DNA of 64,000 nt, taken from Plecoglossus altivelis (Eukaryota > Chordata > Actinopteri > Osmeriformes > Plecoglossidae). Both the position numbers and the translations under genes were made by a program. The notes beneath the pieces were generated by a model. That model made no database searches. It was given only the letters and a program-made list of their open reading frames with translations, and had not been told where the DNA came from. The stretch lies in assembly GCA_036571765.1 (NCBI GenBank), contig BROE01000022.1, forward strand, positions 12,916,282-12,980,281, given 5' to 3'. Of the stretch, positions 25,263-35,300 are shown piece after piece (the first letter of the stretch is position 1; every line of letters begins with the position of its first letter).

Positions 25263-27024
25263 CTGTTAACACAGCACTGCAACACATTATCACCTCAGCA
25301 CAACTAAACAAACTGCTCAACAGAACACCATCATTACACAGAATTTCATAAATACTTTTTTGTGACTTAAGAAACTAAATGTGGTGTACAAGGGAATACA
25401 CCTACAGTACAAGACACCCTATGCACTCATATTGCTTATTACAAAAAAGCATCTTACCTGACACAAGAATAATGAGAAGTTTCCCATTATTGCTCAAGAG
25501 GCTGTGGAAGAAAGAGATGGTCGCAATAGGATCTTTCACATAGTACAGCATCTGAAAACACATTGACATAGCAAACACACATAAACATAACCATGTATTT
25601 TAATGTGTTCTTCAAGTACATACAATAAATGGTAAAAATACAAATCAGAATGTGATTTAATCTAATAAATGACCTGTCATTATTTCATGATTAACCTACT
25701 TGTATCATGTGAATAAAGTCCATCTTCTCTGTCCTGTTGTTCTCCCTCCAGTGTTTCTCAAACTCAAAGGCAGTCATCTTATTCCAGGTGAAGTTGATAT
25801 TATCTAAGCTAGGTGTCTTTGACACAAGTACTATGAAAACCAATTAAGATTAAATTAAAATGAGGTATACAGGAAAAATAGAATCACACTTCCTTTCAGA
25901 GGCTGCGTTCCATCAGGACCAAAACCTCATACCACAAGAGAACAGTTTCAAAAGAACAGTTTATTCCTTTGGCCGCTGGCCTCATCAACAATGTCCAGAA
26001 CTTCCAACTTTCACTTACACTGTTATAACGTCCATCGGTCACTTATTGCTTACTGGATGATGCACAAATCACGTTATACTCTTCTTTCTATCTTGTTTTT
26101 ATTGTATATGTATAGATATTTTTACATCGTATAATAGTGGTTAGAATTATTTAGATTCTGTTTACTGTATGCACCTCCTAGAAAATGTTTATGTTTACTG
26201 TATTCTCCTTCCTGCCATGGTAAATTCCTTGTTTGTGCAAAATTACCAGAAGAATAAAGCTTATTCGGATTCAAGAGTTTAATCTGTCTCCGTGTGATTC
26301 TTCTGTACCCTTGTAGTTCTACATTACAAGTGGAGTTCTTCTGTCTCATTGGAGCTATCCAATACCCATGAAGTTACACTCTCTACTTTAAGTTTTACTA
26401 CTCCCTTGTTGTTTGACTATACCCTTGTAGTTCTGCAGTTGCTGGGCGCTGGGCTCCACCACTTCATTTTTGATGGTGACCCCTGGGTGCTTCAGACGTA
26501 GCTGGGAGAAAATCTCTAGGTCAATCTGACCTGCAAACGGAAACATCTAGACTAATCAATATGACCTGCCGGAGTAGTGACGTCTAGAAAGTGAATATAT
26601 GAATGCCATGTTAACTTTCTCACCTGCTCCACTCCCAACTCCCATGACATTTAGGTGGCCTTTACCCACTCCAATGCTGCAGAGGCAAGATTTACACTTA
26701 GAGGGCATTGTGATCCTATCAAGACACTAGTCTTAGTAACATAGACTAATTGTGCAAAATAATAATGTGAAACTTCTAAATATCTTGTAATTAATTCAAT
26801 AAATTTAAATATAACAAAAAAACTTGATTTACAATCAGGCCTGTTTTATTTTGCTTCTTCAAATGAGTTATGGAACATTAGCAATTTTACCTGGACAGTA
26901 TGTCAGGGAGGACATCATGGATAAAGTCCTGCATGCATTGGTGCTCAGAGGAACGATCCAGAAACAGCTGAAAAGACTTCTGATACCTGTTGTCGTCTTC
27001 AACCAGACTCCGTAAAGATGCCAT
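24901..27024 (-). CDS. hnmt: Histamine N-methyltransferase, six exons, complete
   Basis: The cytosolic enzyme transfers a methyl group from S-adenosylmethionine to the imidazole ring of histamine, inactivating it. Six exons with GT-AG introns join in phase: 26891-27024, 26624-26676, 26423-26530, 25700-25830, 25458-25551 and 24901-25262. They total 882 nt, that is 293 residues plus stop (the human enzyme is about 292). Visible landmarks are the start M-A-S-L-R-S-L; Glu27 in S-S-E-H-Q-C-M-Q (histamine contact in the human enzyme); the SAM loop G-V-G-S-G-A-G-Q (57-64); Glu88 in E-V-V-E-P-S; F-I-H-M-I-Q-M-L-Y-Y-V-K-D; and F-N-N-N near the end, with the histamine-binding Asn. One oddity is Gln64 where human has Glu. 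Exon 4 and exon 3 are separated by an L2 fragment. It lies downstream of thsd7b in the same orientation, matching vertebrate gene order as I recall it. All splice sites are intact. Confidence 0.95.
25458..25551 (-). CDS. hnmt: hnmt exon 5
   Basis: A 94-nt exon with acceptor TGTTTTCAG and donor GTAAGA. It encodes M-L-Y-Y-V-K-D-P-I-A-T through L-L-I-I-L-V-S. Confidence 0.93.
25700..25830 (-). CDS. hnmt: hnmt exon 4
   Basis: A 131-nt exon with acceptor TTTTCATAG and donor GTAGGT. It encodes S-K-T-P-S-L-D-N-I-N-F through M-D-F-I-H-M-I-Q. Confidence 0.92.
25895..26270 (+). mobile_element. L2-like LINE 3' end fragment in hnmt intron 3
   Basis: It matches 59147-59600 of the longer LINE in order: CTGCG(T/G)TCCATCAGGACCAAAACCTC, the 'gccctcttcaacagg'-like part in degraded form, and a tail with GAATAAA(A/G)C...GATTC. 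Antisense to hnmt, 5' truncated. Confidence 0.75.
26423..26530 (-). CDS. hnmt: hnmt exon 3
   Basis: A 108-nt exon with acceptor TTTGCAG and donor GTATAG. It encodes I-D-L-E-I-F-S through N-E-V-V-E-P-S-A-Q-Q (SAM-contacting Glu). Confidence 0.92.
26624..26676 (-). CDS. hnmt: hnmt exon 2, SAM-binding loop
   Basis: A 53-nt exon with acceptor CTCTGCAG and donor GTGAGA. It encodes V-M-G-V-G-S-G-A, the glycine-rich loop of the methyltransferase fold. Confidence 0.93.
26891..27024 (-). CDS. hnmt: hnmt exon 1 (coding)
   Basis: ATG at 27022-27024, chosen because it starts the conserved M-A-S-x-R-S-L N-terminus. Contains S-S-E-H-Q-C-M-Q. Donor GTAAAATT follows ...CTGTCCAG. An in-frame upstream extension exists but has no family support. 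Confidence 0.93.
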
Positions 27025-27113
27025 AGTGAATTTCCTTGAAACTTGGCAGGTAGGGCGTATGGCCTCGTATGACGCAAAGCACTGGCAGACGGCCAAAAAA
27101 ACAGACACATTTT

Positions 27114-27144
27114 GTCGCTATGTGAGATTTTCTCACATAGCGAC
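27114..27144. repeat. Perfect hairpin in hnmt upstream or leader region
   Basis: Arms 27114-27127 and 27131-27144 (GTCGCTATGTGAGA and its exact complement) with a 3-nt loop, about 90-120 nt upstream of the hnmt ATG. The corresponding stretch of the duplicate (about 22740-22770) lacks the left arm. Confidence 0.95.
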
Positions 27145-27300
27145 CATAAAGGTTAATCTAGTACATCGTAAACGGGTGAGTAGATAGGCTGTCCCTGCAT
27201 TTGTCCTTCCAGATATTATGCTTCGTAGGATTCAGTTTACATAGAGGAATAACCTCGGAGACTAAATGGGATACAGGGTTAGAAATTACATTTACCAACG
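27145..27300 (-). promoter_or_regulatory. Presumed hnmt 5' flank (duplicated)
   Basis: Sequence upstream of hnmt exon 1 that is conserved with the flank of the truncated copy (22770-22879 plus 24384-24415, split by the Tc1 element). No TATA box or defined promoter motif could be assigned. Role inferred from position only. Confidence 0.35.
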
Positions 27301-27711
27301 CGCTTAACTCATTTGCGAATGAAATAATAATTGTGTGGGTTACGTGTATCCATCATGTGCTGTCAACGACTACATTTCTTTTAAACTTACATATGGTCAG
27401 AAGATATTACAGGGTTTGGATTTCGCGCAGATCACCCGTAGAAGAAATATAGAGGAAACCCCTCCTACTTATTCTTCTTCCTGGGAGACAAAGTTCAGCT
27501 GCGACTGCCTTCTCCTTTTTTAACAACTGCCACTGTGACGTTTACACGTTTGTATAATCATGTGGCCGAGGCCAATTCATACTCTTCACCAATTGTAATA
27601 ATGCATGAAACTAGACACATTCCAAAACAACAAATTCAATGCCAAACAACTAGTGCTTCCAGATACCACATGCTAAGAACTATATTTGATATGAATACAT
27701 ACATGAAAAAA

Positions 27712-27793
27712 AAAATATATATGTGTGTGTGTATGTATGTATATATATGTATATATAGTATACTGTATATATACACACACATAAATATGTTTG
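27712..27793. repeat. (TA)n/(TG)n AT-rich simple repeat
   Basis: Mixed TATA, TGTG and TATG simple sequence immediately left of the REL-LINE insertion. Similar TA-rich sequence lies at its right end. Confidence 0.9.
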
Positions 27794-27879
27794 TACTTAT
27801 ATTTAGTTTAAGGTTGTGGAACACCACTCTTGAGGCCAATTGCAAGCCAATTGCCCAAGTGTCAATCAAATGTGGCAAA

Positions 27880-28200
27880 TACAGAGGAGATGCTCTGTCC
27901 ACTGCTGTTCCACATAGGACTGAACACCCTCAGCCAAATAATCGCCAAGACTAGCAATGGATATCACCTCAGGAACGGGGCCACCATCAGTCACCTCCTC
28001 TACGTGGATGACACCAAGCTGTACACCAAGAACGTACATTGACTCACTGATCCACACAACAAGGATCTACAGCAATGATATTGGAATGTCATTCGGACTT
28101 CCGGATTTGGAGAAGAGCTACAGGTATGATGGAATCCCACAAGCAAATGGCAACCTCAAAGAGGCCACAAGAAATGCAGCAACTGCCAAAAACTTATAAT
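27880..28200 (+). pseudogene. Reverse transcriptase fragment of the REL LINE
   Basis: Motif B-like G-D-A-L-S and, one frame over, I-G-L-N-T-L-S; then motif C, L-L-Y-V-D-D-T-K-L-Y at about 27990-28020. A second shift leads to D-S-L-I-H-T-T-R-I-Y-S-N-D-I-G-M-S-F-G. Frameshifts make it non-functional. Confidence 0.8.
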
Positions 28201-28243
28201 GAGTAAGGTAAGATAGAAGGCAGAAACAAGGTTCAGGCAATTA

Positions 28244-29077
28244 CAGTTTTTCTCAATTGTTTACACACATTTTCTGGTACTTGAGACAAAAGGACCACAA
28301 CGTGTAACTCATTCACCAACCCCCCAAACCAATTCTGCTAAACTACAAGCACAATTCCTGCTATACACTCAAATTTCAGTTCTAAAACACACTTTTTTCA
28401 AAACACTACACACAATTCTCTGCTTTTGGCACAATTTTCATGCAGAAAATATCTTGTTTTCACAATGAACACACTGCCATTCAAATATGTACACTGACTC
28501 ATCACAAGGGCAAACACCCGTCACACAGTTTTACAATTGGCAATCAGAGCTTCAGCATAAAAGGGCAATAGGTGAGCTGTTCTGTTTTGGAGCAATGGAT
28601 GCCAACATTGGAAACAGAGGCAGAGCCAGAGGAGTGAGAGTAAAGATGAGGAGGACGNNNNNNNNNAAATATTCTCAAATATTTCACAACACACTTATGT
28701 GTGTACTGTCTGTAGTAAGTGTAACACTGAAAACACACAAACTGTACACTGTAACACTGTAACACACAAAAAGGGCCTAAGTCATTATGATGAATGGAGA
28801 CTAAAGTGTTTTACATTCATCACAGTGTTTTACATTGAGCACATCAGTGTGCAGATGGTTCTTATAAATGTCTATACATATGATGGTTTGTGTGTGTCAT
28901 TTGAAAACAAAATCCCATTTTGAGAAGTAATAACATTGTTTTGAATGTAAAGTTTCATTTCGCAGGAGAATTGAGGGGTTTTGCCCATTGTGTGTGTGTT
29001 TTGGGGATTTGTGTGTAGAGTTCTGAGAATATGAGGCAAGCTTTCAGAAAATGTGTGTAAACAATTGAGAAAAACTG
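28244..29077 (+). mobile_element. Non-autonomous TA-flanked DNA transposon nested in the LINE
   Basis: Perfect 33-bp terminal inverted repeats at 28244-28276 and 29045-29077, beginning CAGTTTTTCTCAATTG. TA lies on both sides (28242-28243 and 29078-29079). Removing the element and one TA restores a continuous LINE reading frame across the site. Inside, an ATG at 28595 opens a short glycine/arginine-rich peptide (M-D-A-N-I-G-N-R-G-R-A-R-G). It resembles the N-terminus of TA-targeting transposases of fish, but the rest of the gene is missing. A 9-base assembly gap lies within. Confidence 0.92.
28658..28666. other. Assembly gap (9 N)
   Basis: Nine undetermined bases inside the nested transposon, just after the short transposase-like start. 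The true gap size is unknown. Confidence 0.99.
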
Positions 29078-29079
29078 TA

Positions 29080-29715
29080 ACAGCTATGCCCTGCCAGTCA
29101 TCAGATACCCTTCAGGAATAATAAGATGGCCAAAGGAAGAGGTACAGACCACAGATGTGAAAACACGGAAGGTCCTCACCATGCATGGAGGCTTCCACCC
29201 CAAATCCAGCACCCTGAGACTGTACACTAAGCGCAATGGAAGAGGTGAGTGTCCAAACTACAATCCAGGATGAAACCTCCAAGATGCTTGAAAGTACTTA
29301 GTGAAGGTCTCAGGCAGTGGGAAGTAGAGGAAGAGGTGCTGGAGGTTCCATCATAGGAGGACAGGCCCTTAAATGGAATGTTTCACGGACCGATAAGATG
29401 CTAATGGCGAACCAACCGGACATTGTGGTGTTGGACAAACAGCAGAGGAAAGCCATTGTTGTTGACATAGCAATACCAAGAGATGTCAACATCAGGAAAA
29501 AGGAACTTGGGAAACAAGAGAAATACCAAGGCCTCAGAGAAGAACTTGAGAAGGCCTGTAAAGTGAGGCCAACGGTGGTGCCTGTGGTCATCACACCACT
29601 TGGGGCAGTAACCCCAAACTGGAGGAGGGGAGCAGATCCCAGGAAATACACCAGACATCTTGGTCCAAAAGTGCACAGTCCTAGGAACAGCCAAGGAACT
29701 GCGTAAAACTCTCAA
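29080..29715 (+). pseudogene. REL endonuclease domain of the LINE
   Basis: Downstream of the nested transposon the LINE frame resumes (L-P-V-I-R-Y-P-S/A-G-I-I-R-W-P-K-E-E at about 29095). At 29395-29640 it reads Q-P-D-I-V-V-L-D-K-Q, then V-V-D-I-A-I-P and K-Y-Q-G-L-R-E-E. The PD...D...K arrangement is that of restriction-like endonucleases found at the C-terminus of R2/R4/Dong-type LINEs. V-V-P-V-V-I-x-x-L-G-A-V-T-P follows. At least one frame break separates the two parts. Confidence 0.85.
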
Positions 29716-29783
29716 ACTCCCAGGCCTCTGCTAGAGGTCATATATCATATATAAACATATATATATATACTTATATTTAGTTT

Positions 29784-32274
29784 TGTTAAGACAGTAAATA
29801 ATTATTTCTACATTTCTAGGGGGATTCTAGTTTCACAAATTTTGATCATACCACAAAGCGCTTTGCACTCAAATGAGCCTAACTGCGTTACACTTTATTC
29901 AAGTAATTAGTGTAGAGCTAAGAGATTATTTAAATGACCCTCTCAAGCTGTTAAGAACCATCCAGAATACTGCAAAATAAGGAAATGCCTGGGGAGGAAC
30001 TCTAATGGATGAATTAGAGTTGACTAGATTGCCTTCTCTCATAGCTTATCTTCTCTGTGGCCATGACTCAACCATTATAATCTACATCCCTGCAAATCAG
30101 AAGTGACAGTCTTCACTAAATGAATTAGGTCAAACAAAATATTTAAATGTTTCCTCCTGCATTCTCTGAACACTATGGGATTATTTTATAGTCTGTCTGG
30201 ATTTAGAATGTCGAATTACTCAGTAGTAATACTTAAAGCTGGCCCAAATAATTATCCTATGTAAGTAGTTACAAATTTATATAGACAAGTCTCAAATGCT
30301 TATTGACAAATAGGCTAAGATAATGGAAAGCTAATTTTTAACTACCTGTTTGGCAGTAATGGAGATAAATCCTATTTAAGTACAGAGAATGCGCCATGCT
30401 AAAACTTTATTTTTTTGCAATTTCAGGATTAATGAAGTGAATTGATTTGAATTACATAGCCTACACTCTTAATCTTTAGCAATACAATGTTTGGTAGTTT
30501 AGGTGTCACATTTTCCAAAAAGGATGTGTGCGTAATAGAATCACACACATCAGAAGCAAAGAGGGATGTCAGTTTACCAGACCCATGTTGTTTTACAATT
30601 AAGCCCAACATGAAGTGATCTGATGCAGTACATCACTGGAAGATCCTGCATGTGCTAACTGTTTGATTTGGACAGAAGGAGCTTCATAGTTGTTGGTGCA
30701 CAAAGTACCACACTTTATTTAGCATTTCTGTCCAACTCTCTGCACAGCAAAAACACATAAGACAAGATACAGTAAATTATAAGTTACTACTCAACATACT
30801 AATGTGTTGATAGCATTATAGCACAATATAAAAGGAGATGTAAAAATGACCATTCATAGGGACTTCAGCCCTCAGAGACACTGGAGAGCATGTTTTGGAT
30901 GCACTCTTTTCTATGGTACAGAAACAAGCTAAGAGTTGTTTAATAATTGTTCAATGACTTTGGGATACAGCTTGTGATCAATCAACACTCAGAAAGGATC
31001 AGATGTACCACATCATTTCTAAGCAAACAACATAACAACGGCTGGAAACTATCATCAAGTAGAGTGCTAATGTACCGAAATGCACCACAGACCTTTACAT
31101 GGAAAATAAACATATTCATTGCAAGGCCACTTATACAGCATCATGATTTCTGTCTGAACAGATCAAGCATGCATACATATAACTGGGTGATAAAATATTA
31201 TTGTTGCAGCAAAAAACATAAATATTTAGACTCCTTTCGGATTATAAACTTGTTTGTGGACATTCTTTGTAAAATTCACAAAGGAATTATGTCCAATTGC
31301 ATTTTTGAAGTAAAGCGAAATACTTTGTATCCTTTTGATTTATGCAGGATTTGTGTAATATAAATACATCTGGCTTTTATCAAATCTTTCATCAACAATA
31401 TTCATAGCTTTTCTGTTAACGACAGACTTGGAGGTAATTCCATACACAGCTAAGGGTAATAATAAAAACAATTTCACAAGTTTCTTCAGAATGGTTTGTC
31501 ACCATGAATTCAATTCAAGCACCTCATGTTGGTCATGCTGGTAAACAATTAGAAATAAATAGAAGTGACTGAAGAGATTTCTTCCTCAAACTGAACTTTA
31601 GTCGAATAAAACAACTACTAAAGGAAAGGGTTGAGTGGCATTGTGTGCATATGGGAAATTATATTAGTTTAATTGGATATGTTATTTTCCTGACCAAAGC
31701 AGAGGTTTCTAGAGTGACCAAGCAGAGGGGTTGAGGGGGGCATGATATCGATGACCTCAGATAGAATTCTGGTAAGCCTACATTTGGTTAAACTATCAAA
31801 AATCCAAGCTTACACATCCTATGACATAATCAAGAAATACACAACTTCACAGCAATAACTTTCATTACAATGAAAATACTAGAAAAAACTTGTTTGAAAA
31901 GAAAAACAAGAATGAATCAGCACTAATGTAGTGCATAGAGCTTTGAGCTTATCCTCCCAGCATTACAAAGTTACTCTCGCACAGTATCTGTCGATACAGT
32001 GACACATTGAGAAAGTTTGACCCTCAAAATGTTTCTGGAAAAACAAACCCCTCCAACGTTAAAATCTCAAACTTTCCATGACCACAAAGTGTTGCAGTGT
32101 TGATCCAGACACATCCACCTCATGATTCCTGGGTTAGAGGTAAAAGTTTCCTTGTTCTGAAAGTGATGGGAATGTCCCTTTCTTGAAGATACATCTTCTT
32201 AGAGACAATTCAGTAAATATCCTGTCCAATTAATCCTGTCCAATTAAGTACATAATAAGTCTGTGGCATCATGG
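29784..32274. other. Intergenic, including the probable thsd7b 3' UTR
   Basis: No coding sequence recognised. A minus-strand AATAAA at 30714-30719 could end the thsd7b transcript (about 1.56 kb after the stop); another lies near 30410. A 14-bp direct duplication (TAATCCTGTCCAAT type) is seen at 32221-32245. Confidence 0.4.
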
Positions 32275-32356
32275 CTACATATCTGCATCCCCGTCATAGG
32301 CTAGAGTCAGAGGCTTCTGAGGCAGAGAAGCTGTATTTTTCATCTTGGGAGGTTTA
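32275..32356 (-). CDS. thsd7b: thsd7b last exon, cytoplasmic tail and stop
   Basis: Acceptor TTCTTCAG, then K-P-P-K-M-K-N-T through K-P-L-T-L-A-Y-D-G-D-A-D-M and TAG at 32275-32277. The ending is the conserved C-terminus of the THSD7 family. Confidence 0.93.
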
Positions 32357-35300
32357 CTGAAGAAAAAAAAACAATAAAACAGAAAAAAACTTACTATGGA
32401 CATATGGAAAGTTCACAAACATCTATATAAGTTTATGTGACAAAGGTGAACTGAAACAAAGGTTAACATTTTACAAACTGCTGGGACTCGAAACAACAAA
32501 CCCTACACTCCTTCGTCTAAAGATGTGCTCTCTACTAAATGGCAAAGCTAATGTTTTGCTAATTGTTTTCAAAGCAGAGCGAACCAGGAAGTTGCACATT
32601 GTAGCAGTAGTGCATTGCTCGCTCAATTAAACTCAAACAGCACTTGTAGTCTGGAATCTAGTGCTCATTTATTTACAAGTAAAGACATTATGTGGCTGAA
32701 CATTATAAATTGTAAATACAAATACAATGTTTACAATATAGACATGCAATAGATGTACACATTTATACGTACCACAGCAGGAACAATGAAGCAATAAGTA
32801 TTAATATCAAGATGAATCCTCCAGCTGTCACACCATAGACCCAGAGTTTCACTCTTCCATCTGTGCAGAGAGCAGAGGCTTTAGATTTTGTTTGTCTAAA
32901 GTTCTTATTAGTTTTCTTCAATATAGCTTACTATAAAACACACAGAAAATGTAATTTCTCGTGACACTAGCTTTAGTACAAGTACAAGATGTAAAGGTGC
33001 ATACAGGAAATCATAAAATGATCCTAAACCAAAGAGACAAGCACAGAGTAGATCTAGAGGCTCTGTCTGGAAAGGATTAGGGTTATAGGATATGTGGTTT
33101 CCAGTACCTGGTCCTACAGGCCGCAGGCTCCACTCACTGAAGAGGTCTTGGGCCTGGGAAGGGCCTGGCTTCAGCCTGCCAGAGCTGGTCTTCACATCGG
33201 CCTTCTTGTTGTCGGCCCCAGGGGTCTTGGTGCAGTAGTCCAGGAAGCCGTGGGTGGTCATCACCTCTGTGTAGCCCTTCTCACACCCACACACTGCACT
33301 CTGGGGGACACAGGGGAGGTAGGGGGCCTAATTCAGAGCTAGCTGGATAACAGCTAGTTCTGTAACACATTGTCATCAATGTGTTTTTAAGAACTTTGGA
33401 AGAATGCTTCTTGCTCTTGGGAGGCTCTGTCTGGCTGAGTCACAATCGTCACTCAGATTTTTTTATTTTAAATATACAAGTGTTCATTTTCCTTGCTTCT
33501 TCAATTATGTCTTTTCCATCTTGGCTAGAGTGTGTGGGGACTCTTTTAGTTTAAGGTGGTCATTGTATTCTAAAACAACAACAATTCAATCCAGATGGTT
33601 TATCTAGTGTTTGATGTGAGAGGTTTAACTACAGTTTACAGGAGTTTCAGTGTCAGGGACAAATTAAGTGGGATTGGGGAGATGGCTACAATTCACCTGT
33701 AGTTACATACACTATTCTCTGAGAGGCAGCAGCACCTCAACTATAGATGTCAGTTACTTAATTCCAGTGCAGCTCTGGATCTGAGTGTTGTTTTGCAGCC
33801 ATAGACATGCTAACCCACAATCATCCTAGCCCACTATTCAAATATGATAACTGTCAAAAGCTTTTAATGAGAAAACCAGATAAACGCCTAACACCATCAG
33901 CCTCAAGACCTTGTGAGAGCAGGTGAGAGACGCTGTGGGCATGGGGATGGATGTGTGTGAGTCAGTAAGCTGTCCGGCCGTACCGGTGTGCAGTGGGAGA
34001 AAGGTTTGGTGCAGGGAGGGTGGCAGCGTCGGACTGTCGTCGGCCGGTTGTGTAGAAAGCACCCCCCTGTAATGGTGAAATAGAAGTTCTTAATACCGGC
34101 ACTCCATTGATAACCAAATAAATGTACTGTCAATCCTGATTAATGTGCCTAGGCCTGCTATCAGACTATCTGATCAATGTGAGAACAGTGTAATTCTAAA
34201 ATGGAAAATTACATGTCAGAATATCAGAGTAATGCCTTGGGCTTTCGCATTCTCTACGGGGATAGACTACACTGCCACAGTTGCTTTATGGCAGACATAC
34301 ATTCCAACAGTGAGACGATCACATCCACTTGATATTTGCAGCACATTAAGCTGTCCAGAGACCCACATTTCATTACTGTGAACACATTCAAGTTAAACAT
34401 CTTGTCAGGAAATTAGGGAAATAACTTGCGCTCCAGGTGGCGGTTCGCCAAAAAAAGGAGACATTTTCTAGTGCAAATGTTCCCAGGAGCTATTTTGCAG
34501 TTTCAGAAAAAGATTCCAGCAAACAGGTGTCAGTGGCGCGTTATTCAAATGGTATTTTAAGGCTGCAGGCTTGGCAATAATGAAGCTTGTGCACAATGCA
34601 CATGAACTCTGCTTCTTTCATCTACACAGATGCAGCCGTTTCCATTTTTGCATACATAATTACAAGGCAAAATATTACCTAAAGAGGAAAATCATTTTGG
34701 TGTCCATGAAGATGTCAAAAAGGCTAACGTAAATCTAGCGTACACATTTAATCAAATCATTCAGGCTAACTGCATTTCTGCCAACCCCCATAGAATGTAG
34801 CTTTTGTATCTTTCAGGGCCCTGACGACAACGTCGGTCTTCGGCTGTGAACCAGAGTTTATGATCTTCGACGGAATAATATGTTTAAAATACCAAAAGTT
34901 AGAACAAATTAAAACAACATTGTATTTCCTTTGTTGGGGTTTATGTATGGACCAAATGAGACCAGGAAAGATCAGAACAAAACATCAGATTACTGTATTT
35001 TGTATTTTTTTCTGAAATCCTATTACTGTATGTAGCACTAATAATAAAGGTAGCTATCTCAATGTCTTTATTTCTAGTTCAAGGTAAAATGGTGAGTGTG
35101 TGTGTGTATGGGGGGAGGGGGGCATTATAAGCTTCTGCCTATACGCTGTTGGACAGTCTTTTAGAGTAAGATAAATGAGTAATTCCCTCCTTGAACCGCC
35201 ACCTTAACATGGTGGAGGCCCCCTGGTAGGGCCTCCCAAGGCAAACTGGTCCTAGATGACTAGCCAGTCCTGCCCACCAAGTTATTTGCATTTCAGATTG

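Larger units (their letters stand above)
27794..29783 (+). mobile_element. REL-endonuclease LINE fragment (R4/Dong/Rex6-like) with target duplication
   Basis: A 5'-truncated non-LTR retrotransposon flanked by the exact 16-bp repeat TACTTATATTTAGTTT (27794-27809 and 29768-29783). The left part carries reverse transcriptase motifs with one frameshift: a G-D-A-L-S segment, then L-L-Y-V-D-D-T-K-L-Y, the catalytic YxDD motif. The right part carries a C-terminal restriction-like endonuclease. A DNA transposon interrupts it at 28244-29077. The exact clade name is inference from the domain combination and AT-rich target. Confidence 0.82.

Noticed and set aside
30947..31363. 138-codon plus-strand ORF
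   Set aside because: AT-rich composition (Ile/Asn/Lys/Phe-rich), no domain; lies in the probable 3' flank of thsd7b.
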